Below are positions 19,465 through 29,309 of a DNA stretch of 64,000 nt, in pieces; position 1 is the stretch's first letter; each line of letters opens with the position of its first letter. The notes under the pieces are model-generated. The model did no database searches and was not told the DNA's origin. It saw only the letters and a list, made by a program, of their open reading frames with translations. Source of the stretch: Neisseria sp. Marseille-Q5346 (GTDB lineage: Bacteria; Pseudomonadota; Gammaproteobacteria; Burkholderiales; Neisseriaceae); the NCBI RefSeq assembly GCF_946902045.1, contig NZ_OX336253.1, positions 1,364,001-1,428,000 of the forward strand, given 5' to 3'. The translations under genes were made by a program, and so were the position numbers.

Positions 19465-20397
19465 ATGAGCGTATTGATTATTGCGGAACATAATAACCAA
19501 CATTTGAATCCTGCCACTTTGCATGCGGTAACGGCTGCCGCTAAATTGGGTAATGTAGATTTATTGGTTGCTGGCAGTAATGCTGCTGCGGTGGTTGAAG
19601 AGGCGAAACAGGTTGCAGGCGTAGCGAAAGTTTTAGTAGCCGATGCGCCCTATTACGCTGAAGGTTTGGCAGAAGAATTAGCGCCTTTGGTTGTTAAACT
19701 GGCTGCGGATTACCACTATGTGGCTGCGACTGCAACTGCATTTGGTAAAAATCTGTTGCCCCGAGTAGCTGCCCTGTTGGATGTGCCACAAGTTTCGGAT
19801 TTAACCGAAGTTGTGGATAACTCGACATTTGTCCGTCCGATTTATGCCGGTAATGCATTTGAAACTGTTCAATCCAGTTCTGAAAAATTGGTGCTGACTT
19901 TCCGTGCGACAGCATTCGATGCTGCCGGACAAGGCGGTAATGCAGAAGTGGTCACTGTTGAGGCAACGCCTGCTCAAAACCTGAGCCGTTTCGTAAATTG
20001 TCAACTTTCCCAGTCTGACCGCCCTGAATTGACTCAGGCAAAAGTGATCGTTTCCGGTGGCCGTGCATTGGGCAGTGCTGAAAAATTCAATGAAGTGTTG
20101 ACTCCATTGGCGGATGTTTTGGGTGCAGCGATTGGTGCTTCCCGTGCGGCAGTGGATGCCGAGTATGCGCCAAACGATGCCCAAGTCGGACAAACCGGTA
20201 AAGTGGTTGCGCCGCAACTGTACTTTGCTATCGGTATTTCCGGTGCTATCCAACACGTTGCCGGTATGCAGGACAGTAAAGTAATTGTTGCCATCAACAA
20301 AGATGCTGACGCTCCGATTTTCAATGTGGCAGATTACGGCTTGGTTGGTGATTTGTTTGAAGTTGTACCTCAACTGACTGAAGCACTGAAAAACTAA
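19465..20397 (+). CDS. etfA: Electron transfer flavoprotein alpha subunit
   Basis: This 310-residue subunit binds FAD. The N-terminal domain (SVLIIAEHNNQHLNPATLHA) is followed by the FAD domain, with VSGGRALGSAEKFN, the signature YAPNDAQVGQTGKVVAPQLY, and IGISGAIQHVAGMQDSKVIV near the C-terminus. It is co-transcribed with etfB. A perfect DnaA box lies in the coding region (19812). The stop codon directly abuts a second parS site and then a DUS hairpin. Confidence 0.97.
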   Translation: MSVLIIAEHNNQHLNPATLHAVTAAAKLGNVDLLVAGSNAAAVVEEAKQVAGVAKVLVADAPYYAEGLAEELAPLVVKLAADYHYVAATATAFGKNLLPRVAALLDVPQVSDLTEVVDNSTFVRPIYAGNAFETVQSSSEKLVLTFRATAFDAAGQGGNAEVVTVEATPAQNLSRFVNCQLSQSDRPELTQAKVIVSGGRALGSAEKFNEVLTPLADVLGAAIGASRAAVDAEYAPNDAQVGQTGKVVAPQLYFAIGISGAIQHVAGMQDSKVIVAINKDADAPIFNVADYGLVGDLFEVVPQLTEALKN

Positions 20398-20413
20398 TGT
20401 TTCACGTGAAACG
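20398..20413. promoter_or_regulatory. Second parS site
   Basis: TGTTTCACGTGAAACG matches the parS consensus at 15 of 16 positions, with the last base A replaced by G. It begins at the base after the etfA stop, 2.9 kb from the perfect site at 17526. Confidence 0.85.
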
Positions 20414-20447
20414 TTCAGACGGCCTTTTATAACAAAGGCCGTCTGAA
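20414..20447 (+). terminator. Inverted DUS hairpin after etfA
   Basis: TTCAGACGGCCTTT pairs with AAAGGCCGTCTGAA across a 6-nt loop. Here the uptake sequences point outward, the reverse of most pairs in the window. It ends 12 bp before the yigZ start. Confidence 0.7.
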
Positions 20448-20458
20448 AATATTTTGGC

Positions 20459-21070
20459 ATGATTACGACCTATAAAACCATTACCACACCGATACAGGCT
20501 GAATTTAAAGATAAAGGCAGTCGCTTCATTGCATATGCCTATCCGATTCGCACTTTAGCCGATGTGAAGAAATATCTCGACCCATTAAAGGAAGAGCATC
20601 ACAAGGCGCGACATTGGTGTTACGCCTATCGATTGGGTGTGGATGGAATGCAGTTTCGTGCAAACGATGATGGAGAACCGTCTGGAAGCGCAGGCCGCCC
20701 TATTTTGGGGCAAATTGATTCTGTCGGTGTGACGGATGTGTTGGTTGTGGTTGTACGTTATTTTGGCGGTACGCTATTGGGTGTTCCCGGTCTGATTCAT
20801 GCTTATAAGGAATCAACAGCTCAGGCATTGGCGATAGCTGAAGTTGTTGAAAAGAATGTCGAAAAGACAGTTTGGTTGAAATGTGAATATCCTGTTTTGA
20901 ATGAGGCTATACGGATTGCCAAACAATATCAGGCCGATATTGTGGAACAGGATTTGCAGCTGGATTGTAAGTTGACAGTGAAAATAGCGTTGGCCGATTA
21001 TGAAGCCTGTATTGCTGCTTGGAAAAATACACGCCAAATTGAAGTAGATACTGAAAAGCCGTTTGAATAA
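20459..21070 (+). CDS. yigZ: YigZ/IMPACT family protein
   Basis: This 203-residue protein has an N-terminal UPF0029/IMPACT domain with the diagnostic HHKARHWCYAYRLG and DDGEPSGSAGRPILGQI, then VVRYFGGTLLGVPGLIHAY, and a C-terminal DUF1949 domain. The family is linked to translation control and tRNA binding, but its molecular role in bacteria is unsettled. The start lacks a good Shine-Dalgarno, since a DUS hairpin fills the leader. It converges on the DUF4298 gene. Confidence 0.92.
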   Translation: MITTYKTITTPIQAEFKDKGSRFIAYAYPIRTLADVKKYLDPLKEEHHKARHWCYAYRLGVDGMQFRANDDGEPSGSAGRPILGQIDSVGVTDVLVVVVRYFGGTLLGVPGLIHAYKESTAQALAIAEVVEKNVEKTVWLKCEYPVLNEAIRIAKQYQADIVEQDLQLDCKLTVKIALADYEACIAAWKNTRQIEVDTEKPFE

Positions 21071-21118
21071 AAGGTCGTCTGAACATATTTGAGAAATCAA
21101 AAGATTCAGACGGCCTTT
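21070..21118. terminator. Mixed-dialect DUS terminator between yigZ and the DUF4298 gene
   Basis: AAAGGTCGTCTGAA (mucosa-type) pairs with TTCAGACGGCCTTT (AG-DUS) across a 21-nt loop between convergent genes. Confidence 0.7.
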
Positions 21119-21124
21119 GATGTT

Positions 21125-21436
21125 TTAGCCTTGGTATCTGTCTAGAGCATTTACGCTTGAGCGCAGGTGTTCCCAAGCCAGTTGATGAAATTCTCCCAGT
21201 GCGTTCCATAGGGCATCTTCGCTCATAATGCTGTATTCGCCCTGTGTTCGCAAATCAACATCTGCCCCTTCTTCAATGGCTTGATGGCATGCTTGGTATT
21301 CGTTGGTATAGAAGTCATCCATATCTTGCATTAGGCTTGCAGCATGTTTCCAGCGGGCGATATCTGCTTCCAGTTGCGGCAGTAATTCGCACCATTCGCG
21401 GTATTTGCTTTGAATTTCGTCAATACGTTTTTGCAT
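21125..21436 (-). CDS. DUF4298 domain protein
   Basis: This is a 103-residue soluble, acidic and mostly helical protein. I start it at MQKRIDEIQSKYREW, with AAAGGAAAATC directly before the ATG; the open frame upstream has no such signal. Features are the coiled-coil-like N-terminus, DDFYTNEYQACHQAIEEGA, and SEDALWNALGEFHQLA, all typical of DUF4298. No function is known for the family and the neighbours give no clue. Confidence 0.8.
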   Translation of the reverse strand: MQKRIDEIQSKYREWCELLPQLEADIARWKHAASLMQDMDDFYTNEYQACHQAIEEGADVDLRTQGEYSIMSEDALWNALGEFHQLAWEHLRSSVNALDRYQG

Positions 21437-21575
21437 GATTTTCCTTTCGTTGTTTGAAATTAGAGTATGGTTGTCTTGGTGCAATATTATTCTTAATTTG
21501 AAACAGCTATGCAAGATGGAACAATATTCCATCAATTGAATTTTATTTACAACATCTATTCTTCAAGGAGATGGT

Positions 21576-22847
21576 ATGAAATTGCTCGTTATTGGTAATG
21601 GTGGACGTGAACACGCACTGGCTTGGAAATTGGCGCAGTCGTCTAAAGTAGAAACTGTCTTTGTTGCACCTGGTAATGCCGGAACGGTAATTGAGCCTAA
21701 ACTGCAGAATATCGCATTAACGGCGCATCAAGATTTGATTGATTTTTGCCGTAATGAAAATATTGCTTTTACTGTAGTCGGCCCTGAAGCGCCTTTGGCA
21801 GCAGGTGTGGTCAATGACTTCCGTGCTGCCGGATTGAAGATTTTTGGCCCGACTCAATATGCGGCCCAGCTGGAGAGCTCAAAGGATTTTGCTAAAGCGT
21901 TTATGGCAAAATATAAGATTCCAACCGCGCAATACCAAACCTTTGAAAATGCCGATGCAGCACATGATTATGTCAACCAAAAAGGTGCGCCGATTGTTAT
22001 TAAGGCGGATGGTTTGGCTGCCGGTAAAGGCGTGATTGTTGCCATGACTTTGGATGAAGCTCATGCCGCTATTGACGATATGTTGTTGGGTAACAAAATG
22101 GGCAATGCAGGCGCGCGTGTCGTGATTGAAGATTTCCTGCAAGGCGAGGAAGCGAGCTTTATCGTTATGGTGGACGGCAATCATGTTTTACCGATGGCAA
22201 CCAGTCAAGACCATAAACGCCTGCTGGATGACGACAAAGGCCCTAATACCGGCGGTATGGGCGCGTACAGTCCTGCTCCGGTGGTAACGCCTGATGTGTA
22301 CGAGCGCGCGATGAATGAAATTATTTTGCCGACTGTGGCCGGTATGAAAGCAGAAGGCCATGAGTTTACCGGCTTTTTATACGCGGGCTTGATGATTGAT
22401 AAAACCGGTGCGCCTTATACCATTGAATTTAACTGCCGTTTCGGCGATCCTGAAACCCAGCCGATTATGAGCCGTTTGGATAGTGATTTGGTGGATTTGG
22501 TTGAGGCGGCAATCGACGGCAAACTGGATAGTGTTGCTGCCGAATGGAATCCACAGACTGCAGTAGGCGTGGTGTTGGCCGCACAAAATTATCCTGACTC
22601 TCCAAAAAAAGGCGATGTGATCTTCGGCTTGGATCAAGCCAATCAAATCGGTAAAGTTTTCCATGCCGGTACTGCGACGAATGAAAAAGGCGAAGTGGTA
22701 ACCAACGGCGGCCGTGTGTTGTGTGTAGTCGGTTTGGGCGATGATGTTACCCAAGCTAAAAGCAAGGCTTATGAGGCATTGGAAACAATCCGTTTTGACG
22801 GTATGCAATACCGTAAAGACATTGCCGATAAAGCCATCAAACGTTAA
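21576..22847 (+). CDS. purD: Phosphoribosylamine-glycine ligase (GAR synthetase)
   Basis: This 423-residue ATP-grasp enzyme performs the second step of purine synthesis. MKLLVIGNGGREHALAWKL is the family N-terminus. The ATP-grasp core shows GAPIVIKADGLAAGKGV, EEASFIVMVDG and DHKRLLDDDKGPNTGGMGAY. Metal-binding residues lie in FNCRFGDPETQPIM. CAAGGAGATGGTATG is an excellent ribosome binding site. It is followed by a DUS hairpin and the TsaC-like gene. Confidence 0.98.
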   Translation: MKLLVIGNGGREHALAWKLAQSSKVETVFVAPGNAGTVIEPKLQNIALTAHQDLIDFCRNENIAFTVVGPEAPLAAGVVNDFRAAGLKIFGPTQYAAQLESSKDFAKAFMAKYKIPTAQYQTFENADAAHDYVNQKGAPIVIKADGLAAGKGVIVAMTLDEAHAAIDDMLLGNKMGNAGARVVIEDFLQGEEASFIVMVDGNHVLPMATSQDHKRLLDDDKGPNTGGMGAYSPAPVVTPDVYERAMNEIILPTVAGMKAEGHEFTGFLYAGLMIDKTGAPYTIEFNCRFGDPETQPIMSRLDSDLVDLVEAAIDGKLDSVAAEWNPQTAVGVVLAAQNYPDSPKKGDVIFGLDQANQIGKVFHAGTATNEKGEVVTNGGRVLCVVGLGDDVTQAKSKAYEALETIRFDGMQYRKDIADKAIKR

Positions 22848-22861
22848 TAATGAATAGAAAC

Positions 22862-22909
22862 AGGCCGTCTGAACACAGATTGTCCGACAATCGTAGTTTC
22901 AGACGGCCT
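22862..22909 (+). terminator. Inverted DUS hairpin after purD
   Basis: AGGCCGTCTGAA and its inverse are separated by 24 nt that themselves contain a small ATTGTCCGACAAT hairpin. It ends 7 bp before the next start codon, so it may also act as a leader hairpin. Confidence 0.65.
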
Positions 22910-22916
22910 TGGTATT

Positions 22917-23489
22917 ATGATGATGTTCCCCAGAATTTTATCGGCTGCAGCCCAACGCAGGCTGCAGGCGCATCTTAAAAAAGGCGGTTTGGTCGCCTAT
23001 CCCACCGAGTCTTGCTATGGCTTGGGCTGTGTCCCTACTTTGCCTAAAGCACTCAACCAACTGATTCATCTGAAAAAACGACCGCAACACAAAGGCATGA
23101 TTGTCATTGGCCATAGCTTGGAACAGTTGCAACCTTTGCTGCAAAGGCCGTCTGAAAATATCCAAACCATGCTGTATGAAGCATGGCCGGCTCCGAAAAC
23201 TTTTTTATTGCCGGTCGGCAAAAAAGTATTGCCCTCATTGCGGGGGAAAGGACGCAGTAAATTGGCTGTCAGGGTTCCTGCGCACGCAGGTGCAAGGCGT
23301 TTGTGTCAGGTTTTGGAAAAGCCTTTAGTCTCTACTTCATGCAATCGTGCAGGCAAACGGGCGTGCAAAACAGAAAGAGAAGTCAGAAGACAGTTTGGCA
23401 GGAAAGTCTGGGTTGTAGGCGGATTGATAGGTAAGCAGAAAACGCCTAGCCAGATTATTGACGGAGAAACAGGGGCAAGGCTGCGTTAA
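22917..23489 (+). CDS. tsaC: Threonylcarbamoyl-AMP synthase (TsaC/YrdC family)
   Basis: This 190-residue protein has the Sua5/YciO/YrdC fold that makes threonylcarbamoyl-AMP for tRNA t6A37. Motifs are LKKGGLVAYPTESCYGLGC (residues about 20-40), LKKRPQHKGMIVIG, the SKLAVRVPAH strand, KPLVSTSCNRAGK and a C-terminal PSQIIDGETG. Three ATGs occur within the first four codons, and MFPRILSAAAQRR is the likely true start region. No strong Shine-Dalgarno is present. TrmO at 16 kb acts on the t6A product, so two steps of one tRNA modification lie in this window. Confidence 0.9.
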   Translation: MMMFPRILSAAAQRRLQAHLKKGGLVAYPTESCYGLGCVPTLPKALNQLIHLKKRPQHKGMIVIGHSLEQLQPLLQRPSENIQTMLYEAWPAPKTFLLPVGKKVLPSLRGKGRSKLAVRVPAHAGARRLCQVLEKPLVSTSCNRAGKRACKTEREVRRQFGRKVWVVGGLIGKQKTPSQIIDGETGARLR

Positions 23490-23511
23490 AGAAGAATTGT
23501 ATTTTCAAAGG

Positions 23512-23563
23512 AAAGGTATTTATTTGGAGAAGCAAATTTTTTCCAAAAGATTGGAATACCTTT
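23512..23563 (+). terminator. Candidate terminator of tsaC
   Basis: AAAGGTATT (23512-23520) pairs with AATACCTTT (23555-23563). A nested TTTGGA/TCCAAA stem lies inside, and T residues follow. It is not built from uptake sequences. Confidence 0.5.
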
Positions 23564-23786
23564 TTGAAAAGTATTGAGTGCAGAGCCAGTTTGATGTATA
23601 GAAGTCTGTAAATACAGATAGATTAAGCAGATAGTAAGTCAATAAATAGAGTAGAAAGTAGTATTTTGTGAAATGCTCTTGCAAAGAATGAAGCAAATTT
23701 TGAGCGTAAATGAATCGCCGTAATAAATTATTTTTTAATAAACAAATTTTGTGGATAAATTTGAAGATAAATTTCCATCAAAACAT

Positions 23787-23834
23787 AAAAAGGTCGTCTG
23801 AAACTTGATATTCAAAGCATTCAGACGACCTTTT
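23787..23834 (-). terminator. Mucosa-dialect DUS terminator
   Basis: Both arms are the AGGTCGTCTGAA dialect (AAAAGGTCGTCTGAA with TTCAGACGACCTTTT), the only pair in the window where both halves are of this type. It lies after the adhesin-E-like lipoprotein gene. Confidence 0.75.
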
Positions 23835-23874
23835 AAATATTTAAACTGTGGATAACTTTGTGAATAAGTGTGGA

Positions 23875-24315
23875 TTAAAGCTTATGTCCGCACACGGTTT
23901 CGTATTGTTTTTCAGTAATCGTGCCGCTCATGACACTCATTGGGCGGATGCTGGTCGGCGTATAGCTTTGGTTGGAAATTACCCGGCCGTGTTCGTCCAT
24001 CAGTTGCAGCGCTGCCAGACGATAGGTTTTGTTTGAGCAATGAATTTCCCAGCTGCCGATGGCTGTTTTATAGGCCGGTGTATTGACGAAACGTTCCTCT
24101 TTCAGTTTGGAAACGGTTTTTTTATCGCGGAAAGTAACCAGTGCGCCATTTCTTTTAATGCTGCTTCTATCAATGGCCACTTTGATATTGCCTTCAGAGA
24201 TGGTGCCGATGTTGGTCCAGTTGCCGCCGCCGCTTGAAGTGGTGGTTGTTTCACAGGCACTCAACATCAAAGCCGCAAATACGGTTGCAGCTAGGGAAAA
24301 ACGTTTGATATTCAT
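23875..24315 (-). CDS. Adhesin-E-like lipoprotein
   Basis: This 146-residue lipoprotein has a signal peptide ending in ALMLSAC (Cys21), a Thr/Ser/Gly linker, and a single domain beginning WTNIGTISEGNIKVAIDRSS. The pattern of W..IG, the N-V-x-I-D-x-x-S strand, VTFRDKKTVS and a WEIHCSNKTYRL segment with a second Cys near the end (TVCGHKL) resembles the surface-adhesin E family. Such proteins bind host ligands in Haemophilus, but many bacterial members have no known ligand. Outer-membrane location is inferred from the lipobox, and adhesion is not shown. Confidence 0.75.
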   Translation of the reverse strand: MNIKRFSLAATVFAALMLSACETTTTSSGGGNWTNIGTISEGNIKVAIDRSSIKRNGALVTFRDKKTVSKLKEERFVNTPAYKTAIGSWEIHCSNKTYRLAALQLMDEHGRVISNQSYTPTSIRPMSVMSGTITEKQYETVCGHKL

Positions 24316-24428
24316 AAAACCTCATTATTTACAGAAAGTCAGCCGATATTATCCGTGAAGATGGCATATATCGTAAATCGAATTTGCAAAGTTGAACCTC
24401 TGAAAAGAATTTTATGAAAAATACGCTG

Positions 24429-25896
<1,468 letters not shown>

Positions 25897-25976
25897 AAGG
25901 CTTTTGTAGGGTGCACTTTCTTAGTTATCGAGATTTTTTGATAGATAAGAAACCAACCCTTTACATCCGACAAATT

Positions 25977-26015
25977 AAAAAGGCCGTCTGAAATCTCTTT
26001 CAGACGGCCTTTTTC
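25977..26015. terminator. Inverted DUS terminator between purB and msrAB
   Basis: A 16-bp stem (AAAAAGGCCGTCTGAA with its inverse) has a 6-7 nt loop and A/T tails on both sides, suiting convergent transcription. Confidence 0.88.
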
Positions 26016-26026
26016 GATTCAAACCA

Positions 26027-27595
26027 TTATTTCACTTTGTCTTTCAATGCGCCATAGCCGGCGGCGTCCATTTCTTCCAAAGGGATGAATTTCAAACTTG
26101 CGCCGTTGATGCAATAGCGCAGGCCGCCTTTGTCTTTGGGGCCGTCGGGGAAAACGTGTCCTAAGTGTGAGTCAGCGGCGTGGCTGCGGACTTCGGTGCG
26201 GCGCATGTTGTAGCTGAAATCGTCGTGTTCGGTAACGGCTGAGGCATTAATCGGGTGGGTGAAGCTCGGCCAGCCGCAGCCGGAATCGAATTTGTCGGCG
26301 GAAGAAAACAGGGGTTCGCCGCTGACGATGTCCACATAAATGCCGGGTTTGAACAAGTGGTCGTATTCGTGGCTGAATGCATATTCGGTCGCGCTGTTTT
26401 GGGTAACTTGGTATTGCTCTTCGGTCAGAAGGCGTTTGAGTTCGGCAGTGCTAGGTTTTTTATACGTTGCTGCGTCGAAGCCTTTGCCTTGAGGGGCGGC
26501 TTTGCTTTTGCCCGGCAGCGGTTCGTCGGCTTTGCGGATATCGATGTGGCAGTAGCCGTTGGGGTTTTTAATCAGGTAGTCCTGATGGTATTCCTCGGCG
26601 TCGTAGAAGTTTTGCAGCGGCTCGTTTTCGACGACGAGGGGCTGTTGGTATTTTTGCTGCTCGCGTTTGAGCGCGGCGGCGATGACGGCTTTTTCGGCAG
26701 GGTCGGTGTAGTATACGCCGCTACGGTATTGCGTGCCGATGTCGTTGCCTTGTTTATTGAGGCTGGTCGGGTCAACGACGCGGAAGAAATATTGCAGGAT
26801 GTCGTCTAGGCTGAGTTTGTCGGCATCGTAGGTGACTTTGACGGTTTCGGCATGGCCTGTATCGCGGTAGGAAACGTCTTCGTAGCTTGGGTTTTGCGTT
26901 TTGCCGTTGGCGTAGCCGGATACTGCGTCAACCACGCCGTCTATGCGTTGGAAATAGGCTTCCAAGCCCCAGAAGCAGCCGCCGGCAAGGTAGATGGTGC
27001 GCGTATTCATGATTGCTGAATCCTTTTTCTGTGTGTCGGGTTTGTAGAACGAGTTTTTCAGACGGCCTATATCGGCATTCGGGTCGCGGATTAAAGCCAA
27101 TGCCTGCGCTTCGTTGATACTGCCTTTGACGATGCGCTGCACGTCGCCGTCTTTGCCGATTAATGCCCATGAAGGGTAAACACTGATATTCAGGCTTTGG
27201 GCGATGGAGCCGCCGTTGTCGGTAACGACGGGTAGCTTGGGATAATTCAAACCGGCATACCATTTTTGAAAGTCGCCGTCTTTTTTCTCGTGTAGAAAAC
27301 CGGGTGAGGCAACGGTAATCAGGTTGGCAGAACCGAATTTTGCATCTTGCGCCCATTTTTCGGTTTGTCCCAATTCGGACAAACACAAAGGACACCAACT
27401 TGCCCAAAATTTAATCAGGGTGGGTTTGTCTTTTTTCAGGAAAACACTGGCAGGGCGGTTGTCAGGGGTTTTCAACGAGGACAATGCCTGCGGTACGGTT
27501 GCGGCTTCGGTATCCATCATTTTGGATGAGCAAGCGCCAAGCGCAAGCAGGCAGCCGAACTTGGTGCAAAGTGAAAATAATGTGCGGGGATTCAT
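26027..27595 (-). CDS. msrAB: Trifunctional thioredoxin/methionine sulfoxide reductase MsrAB (PilB)
   Basis: This 522-residue fusion is typical of Neisseria. An N-terminal lipoprotein-like signal (LLALGACSS) is followed by a TlpA-type thioredoxin domain with the CxxC motif in [11 protein letters not shown]. An MsrA domain follows from about residue 198 ([18 protein letters not shown]), and a C-terminal MsrB domain carries [11 protein letters not shown] and [12 protein letters not shown]. It repairs both sulfoxide epimers of methionine in envelope proteins, recycling itself through the thioredoxin domain. It is divergent from ftsY, the classic pilB-pilA arrangement. The promoter shares elements with that of the ECF sigma operon at 50.6 kb. 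An uptake sequence lies inside the interdomain linker. Confidence 0.97.
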   Translation of the reverse strand: MNPRTLFSLCTKFGCLLALGACSSKMMDTEAATVPQALSSLKTPDNRPASVFLKKDKPTLIKFWASWCPLCLSELGQTEKWAQDAKFGSANLITVASPGFLHEKKDGDFQKWYAGLNYPKLPVVTDNGGSIAQSLNISVYPSWALIGKDGDVQRIVKGSINEAQALALIRDPNADIGRLKNSFYKPDTQKKDSAIMNTRTIYLAGGCFWGLEAYFQRIDGVVDAVSGYANGKTQNPSYEDVSYRDTGHAETVKVTYDADKLSLDDILQYFFRVVDPTSLNKQGNDIGTQYRSGVYYTDPAEKAVIAAALKREQQKYQQPLVVENEPLQNFYDAEEYHQDYLIKNPNGYCHIDIRKADEPLPGKSKAAPQGKGFDAATYKKPSTAELKRLLTEEQYQVTQNSATEYAFSHEYDHLFKPGIYVDIVSGEPLFSSADKFDSGCGWPSFTHPINASAVTEHDDFSYNMRRTEVRSHAADSHLGHVFPDGPKDKGGLRYCINGASLKFIPLEEMDAAGYGALKDKVK

Positions 27596-27627
27596 CGCTA
27601 TGTTTCCTGTATGGATGGTTTGTCTCG

Positions 27628-27657
27628 TTAGACGTTGGAAATGCCAAAACCTGACAA
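27628..27657 (-). promoter_or_regulatory. Predicted ECF-type promoter of msrAB
   Basis: On the minus strand a GTCAGGTTTT block is followed, at 17-nt spacing from GTCAG to the second element, by CGTCTAA. The same two elements at identical spacing occur upstream of the DoxX gene (50600-50629). CGTC-containing -10 boxes are common for ECF sigma factors, and msrAB is known to be ECF-controlled in gonococci and meningococci. CGTCTAA lies 33-39 nt before the start codon. Confidence 0.6.
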
Positions 27658-27740
27658 CCTTGATTTTCAGACGACCTTGCCACGTAAAATACGCTACAAT
27701 ACTCCCTATTTCAAGTTTCTAAAATTAAAAGGAAAATTTA

Positions 27741-29153
27741 ATGTTCAGCTTCTTCCGTCGCAAGAAAAAACAGGAAACTCCGGCTCCTGAGGAGGCTCAA
27801 GTTCAGGAAACCGCAGCAAAAGTAGAATCTGAAGTTGCTCAAGTAGTTGAAAATATTAAAGAAGATGCCGAATCTTTAGCAGAAAGCGTCAAAGGGCAGG
27901 TCGAATCAGTTATCGAATCGGCTGTTGAAACCGTCAGCGAAACCGTCGAGCAGGTTCGGGAAGCTTTGACCGAAACGCCGTCTGAAACAGTCGAAAAAGT
28001 AGAAGAACACGTTGAAGTGGCAAAAGAAGCGGCTGTTGAAACAGTCAGTGAGGCTGTTGATCAGGTAAAGGAAACTGTTGCCGAGATGCCGTCTGAAGCG
28101 GCTGAGGTTGCTGAAGAAGTGGCAGAACAGGCTGAGGTGGTAAAAGAAGCAGCTGTTGAAACCGTCAGCGAGGCTGTTGAACAAGTTCAAGAAACCGTTG
28201 CGGAAACACCGGCTGAAGCCCCTGCTCCGGTAGAAGAACAAAAGCTCAGTTGGGCTGCGCGTTTGAAACAAGGCTTGACCAAATCGCGCGACAAAATGGC
28301 AAAATCGTTGGCCGGCGTGTTTGGCGGCGGACAGATCGACGAGGATTTGTATGAAGAGCTGGAAACCGTGCTGATTACCAGCGATATGGGCATGGAAGCC
28401 ACCGAATACTTGATGAAAGACGTGCGCGACCGTGTCAGCCTTAAAGGCCTCAAAGACGGCAACGAATTGCGCGGTGCGCTGAAAGATGCGCTGTACGACT
28501 TGATTAAGCCTCTCGAGAAGCCTTTGGTCTTGCCAGAAACCAAGGAGCCTTTCGTGATTATGCTTGCCGGTATCAACGGCGCGGGCAAAACCACGTCTAT
28601 CGGCAAACTGGCCAAATACTTCCAAGCCCAGGGAAAATCTGTATTGCTGGCGGCAGGCGATACTTTCCGTGCCGCCGCGCGTGAGCAGCTTCAGGCTTGG
28701 GGTGAGCGCAACAATGTGACCGTGATTTCGCAAACTACGGGCGATTCCGCTGCCGTTTGCTTCGATGCCGTCCAAGCCGCGAAAGCGCGCGGGATCGACA
28801 TCGTGCTGGCCGATACAGCCGGCCGTCTGCCGACGCAGCTTCATTTGATGGAAGAAATCAAAAAAGTGAAACGCGTGTTGCAAAAAGCCATGCCTGATGC
28901 GCCACATGAAATTATCGTCGTGCTTGATGCCAACATCGGTCAAAACGCCGTCAACCAAGTGAAAGCCTTTGACGAAGCGCTGGGCCTGACCGGCCTTATC
29001 GTCACCAAGCTAGACGGTACGGCCAAAGGCGGTATCCTTGCCGCCCTTGCCTCCGACCGCCCTGTTCCTGTCCGCTATATCGGCGTAGGCGAAGGCATTG
29101 ATGATTTGCGTCCGTTTAATGCCAAAGCGTTCGTGGATGCCCTATTGGATTAA
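27741..29153 (+). CDS. ftsY: Signal recognition particle receptor FtsY (gonococcal PilA)
   Basis: This 470-residue protein is the membrane-docking GTPase for SRP-ribosome complexes. The first 160 residues form an acidic, Val/Glu-rich helical region with three imperfect repeats, each containing AVETVSE and ending in PSE or PAE. The NG domain follows: the helical N part from KLSWAARLKQGLTKSRDKMA, G1 AGINGAGKTTSIGKL, the DTFRAAAREQL insertion-box region, DTAGRLPTQ (G3), TKLDGTAKGG (G4) and GVGEGIDDLRPF. TTAAAAGGAAAATTTAATG is the start signal. Uptake-sequence cores encode the PSE of the first two repeats. Confidence 0.97.
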   Translation: MFSFFRRKKKQETPAPEEAQVQETAAKVESEVAQVVENIKEDAESLAESVKGQVESVIESAVETVSETVEQVREALTETPSETVEKVEEHVEVAKEAAVETVSEAVDQVKETVAEMPSEAAEVAEEVAEQAEVVKEAAVETVSEAVEQVQETVAETPAEAPAPVEEQKLSWAARLKQGLTKSRDKMAKSLAGVFGGGQIDEDLYEELETVLITSDMGMEATEYLMKDVRDRVSLKGLKDGNELRGALKDALYDLIKPLEKPLVLPETKEPFVIMLAGINGAGKTTSIGKLAKYFQAQGKSVLLAAGDTFRAAAREQLQAWGERNNVTVISQTTGDSAAVCFDAVQAAKARGIDIVLADTAGRLPTQLHLMEEIKKVKRVLQKAMPDAPHEIIVVLDANIGQNAVNQVKAFDEALGLTGLIVTKLDGTAKGGILAALASDRPVPVRYIGVGEGIDDLRPFNAKAFVDALLD

Positions 29154-29253
29154 ACGGACAGGCTGAGGCTTGTCAACGCAGTTTGCGGGGGATTTCTGAG
29201 CCGTATTTTGAAAGACTCCGTATTCGGGTGATACAAGCCAAACAGGTTGTTAA

Positions 29254-29295
29254 AAAGGCCGTCTGAAACCTAAAATCAGGTTTCAGACGGCCTTT
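29254..29295. terminator. Inverted DUS terminator between ftsY and ispA
   Basis: A perfect 18-bp stem (AAAGGCCGTCTGAAACCT and its inverse) with a 6-nt loop and T-rich tail lies between convergent genes. Confidence 0.9.
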
Positions 29296-29309
29296 ATTTA
29301 TTTGCAGGT

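Larger units (their letters stand above)
23490..23874. other. Gene-free region after tsaC
   Basis: AT-rich and non-coding. It contains the tsaC terminator candidate, two perfect DnaA boxes (23750 and 23847) and a pair of mucosa-type uptake sequences. No open frame with coding character and no recognised RNA is seen. Confidence 0.5.
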
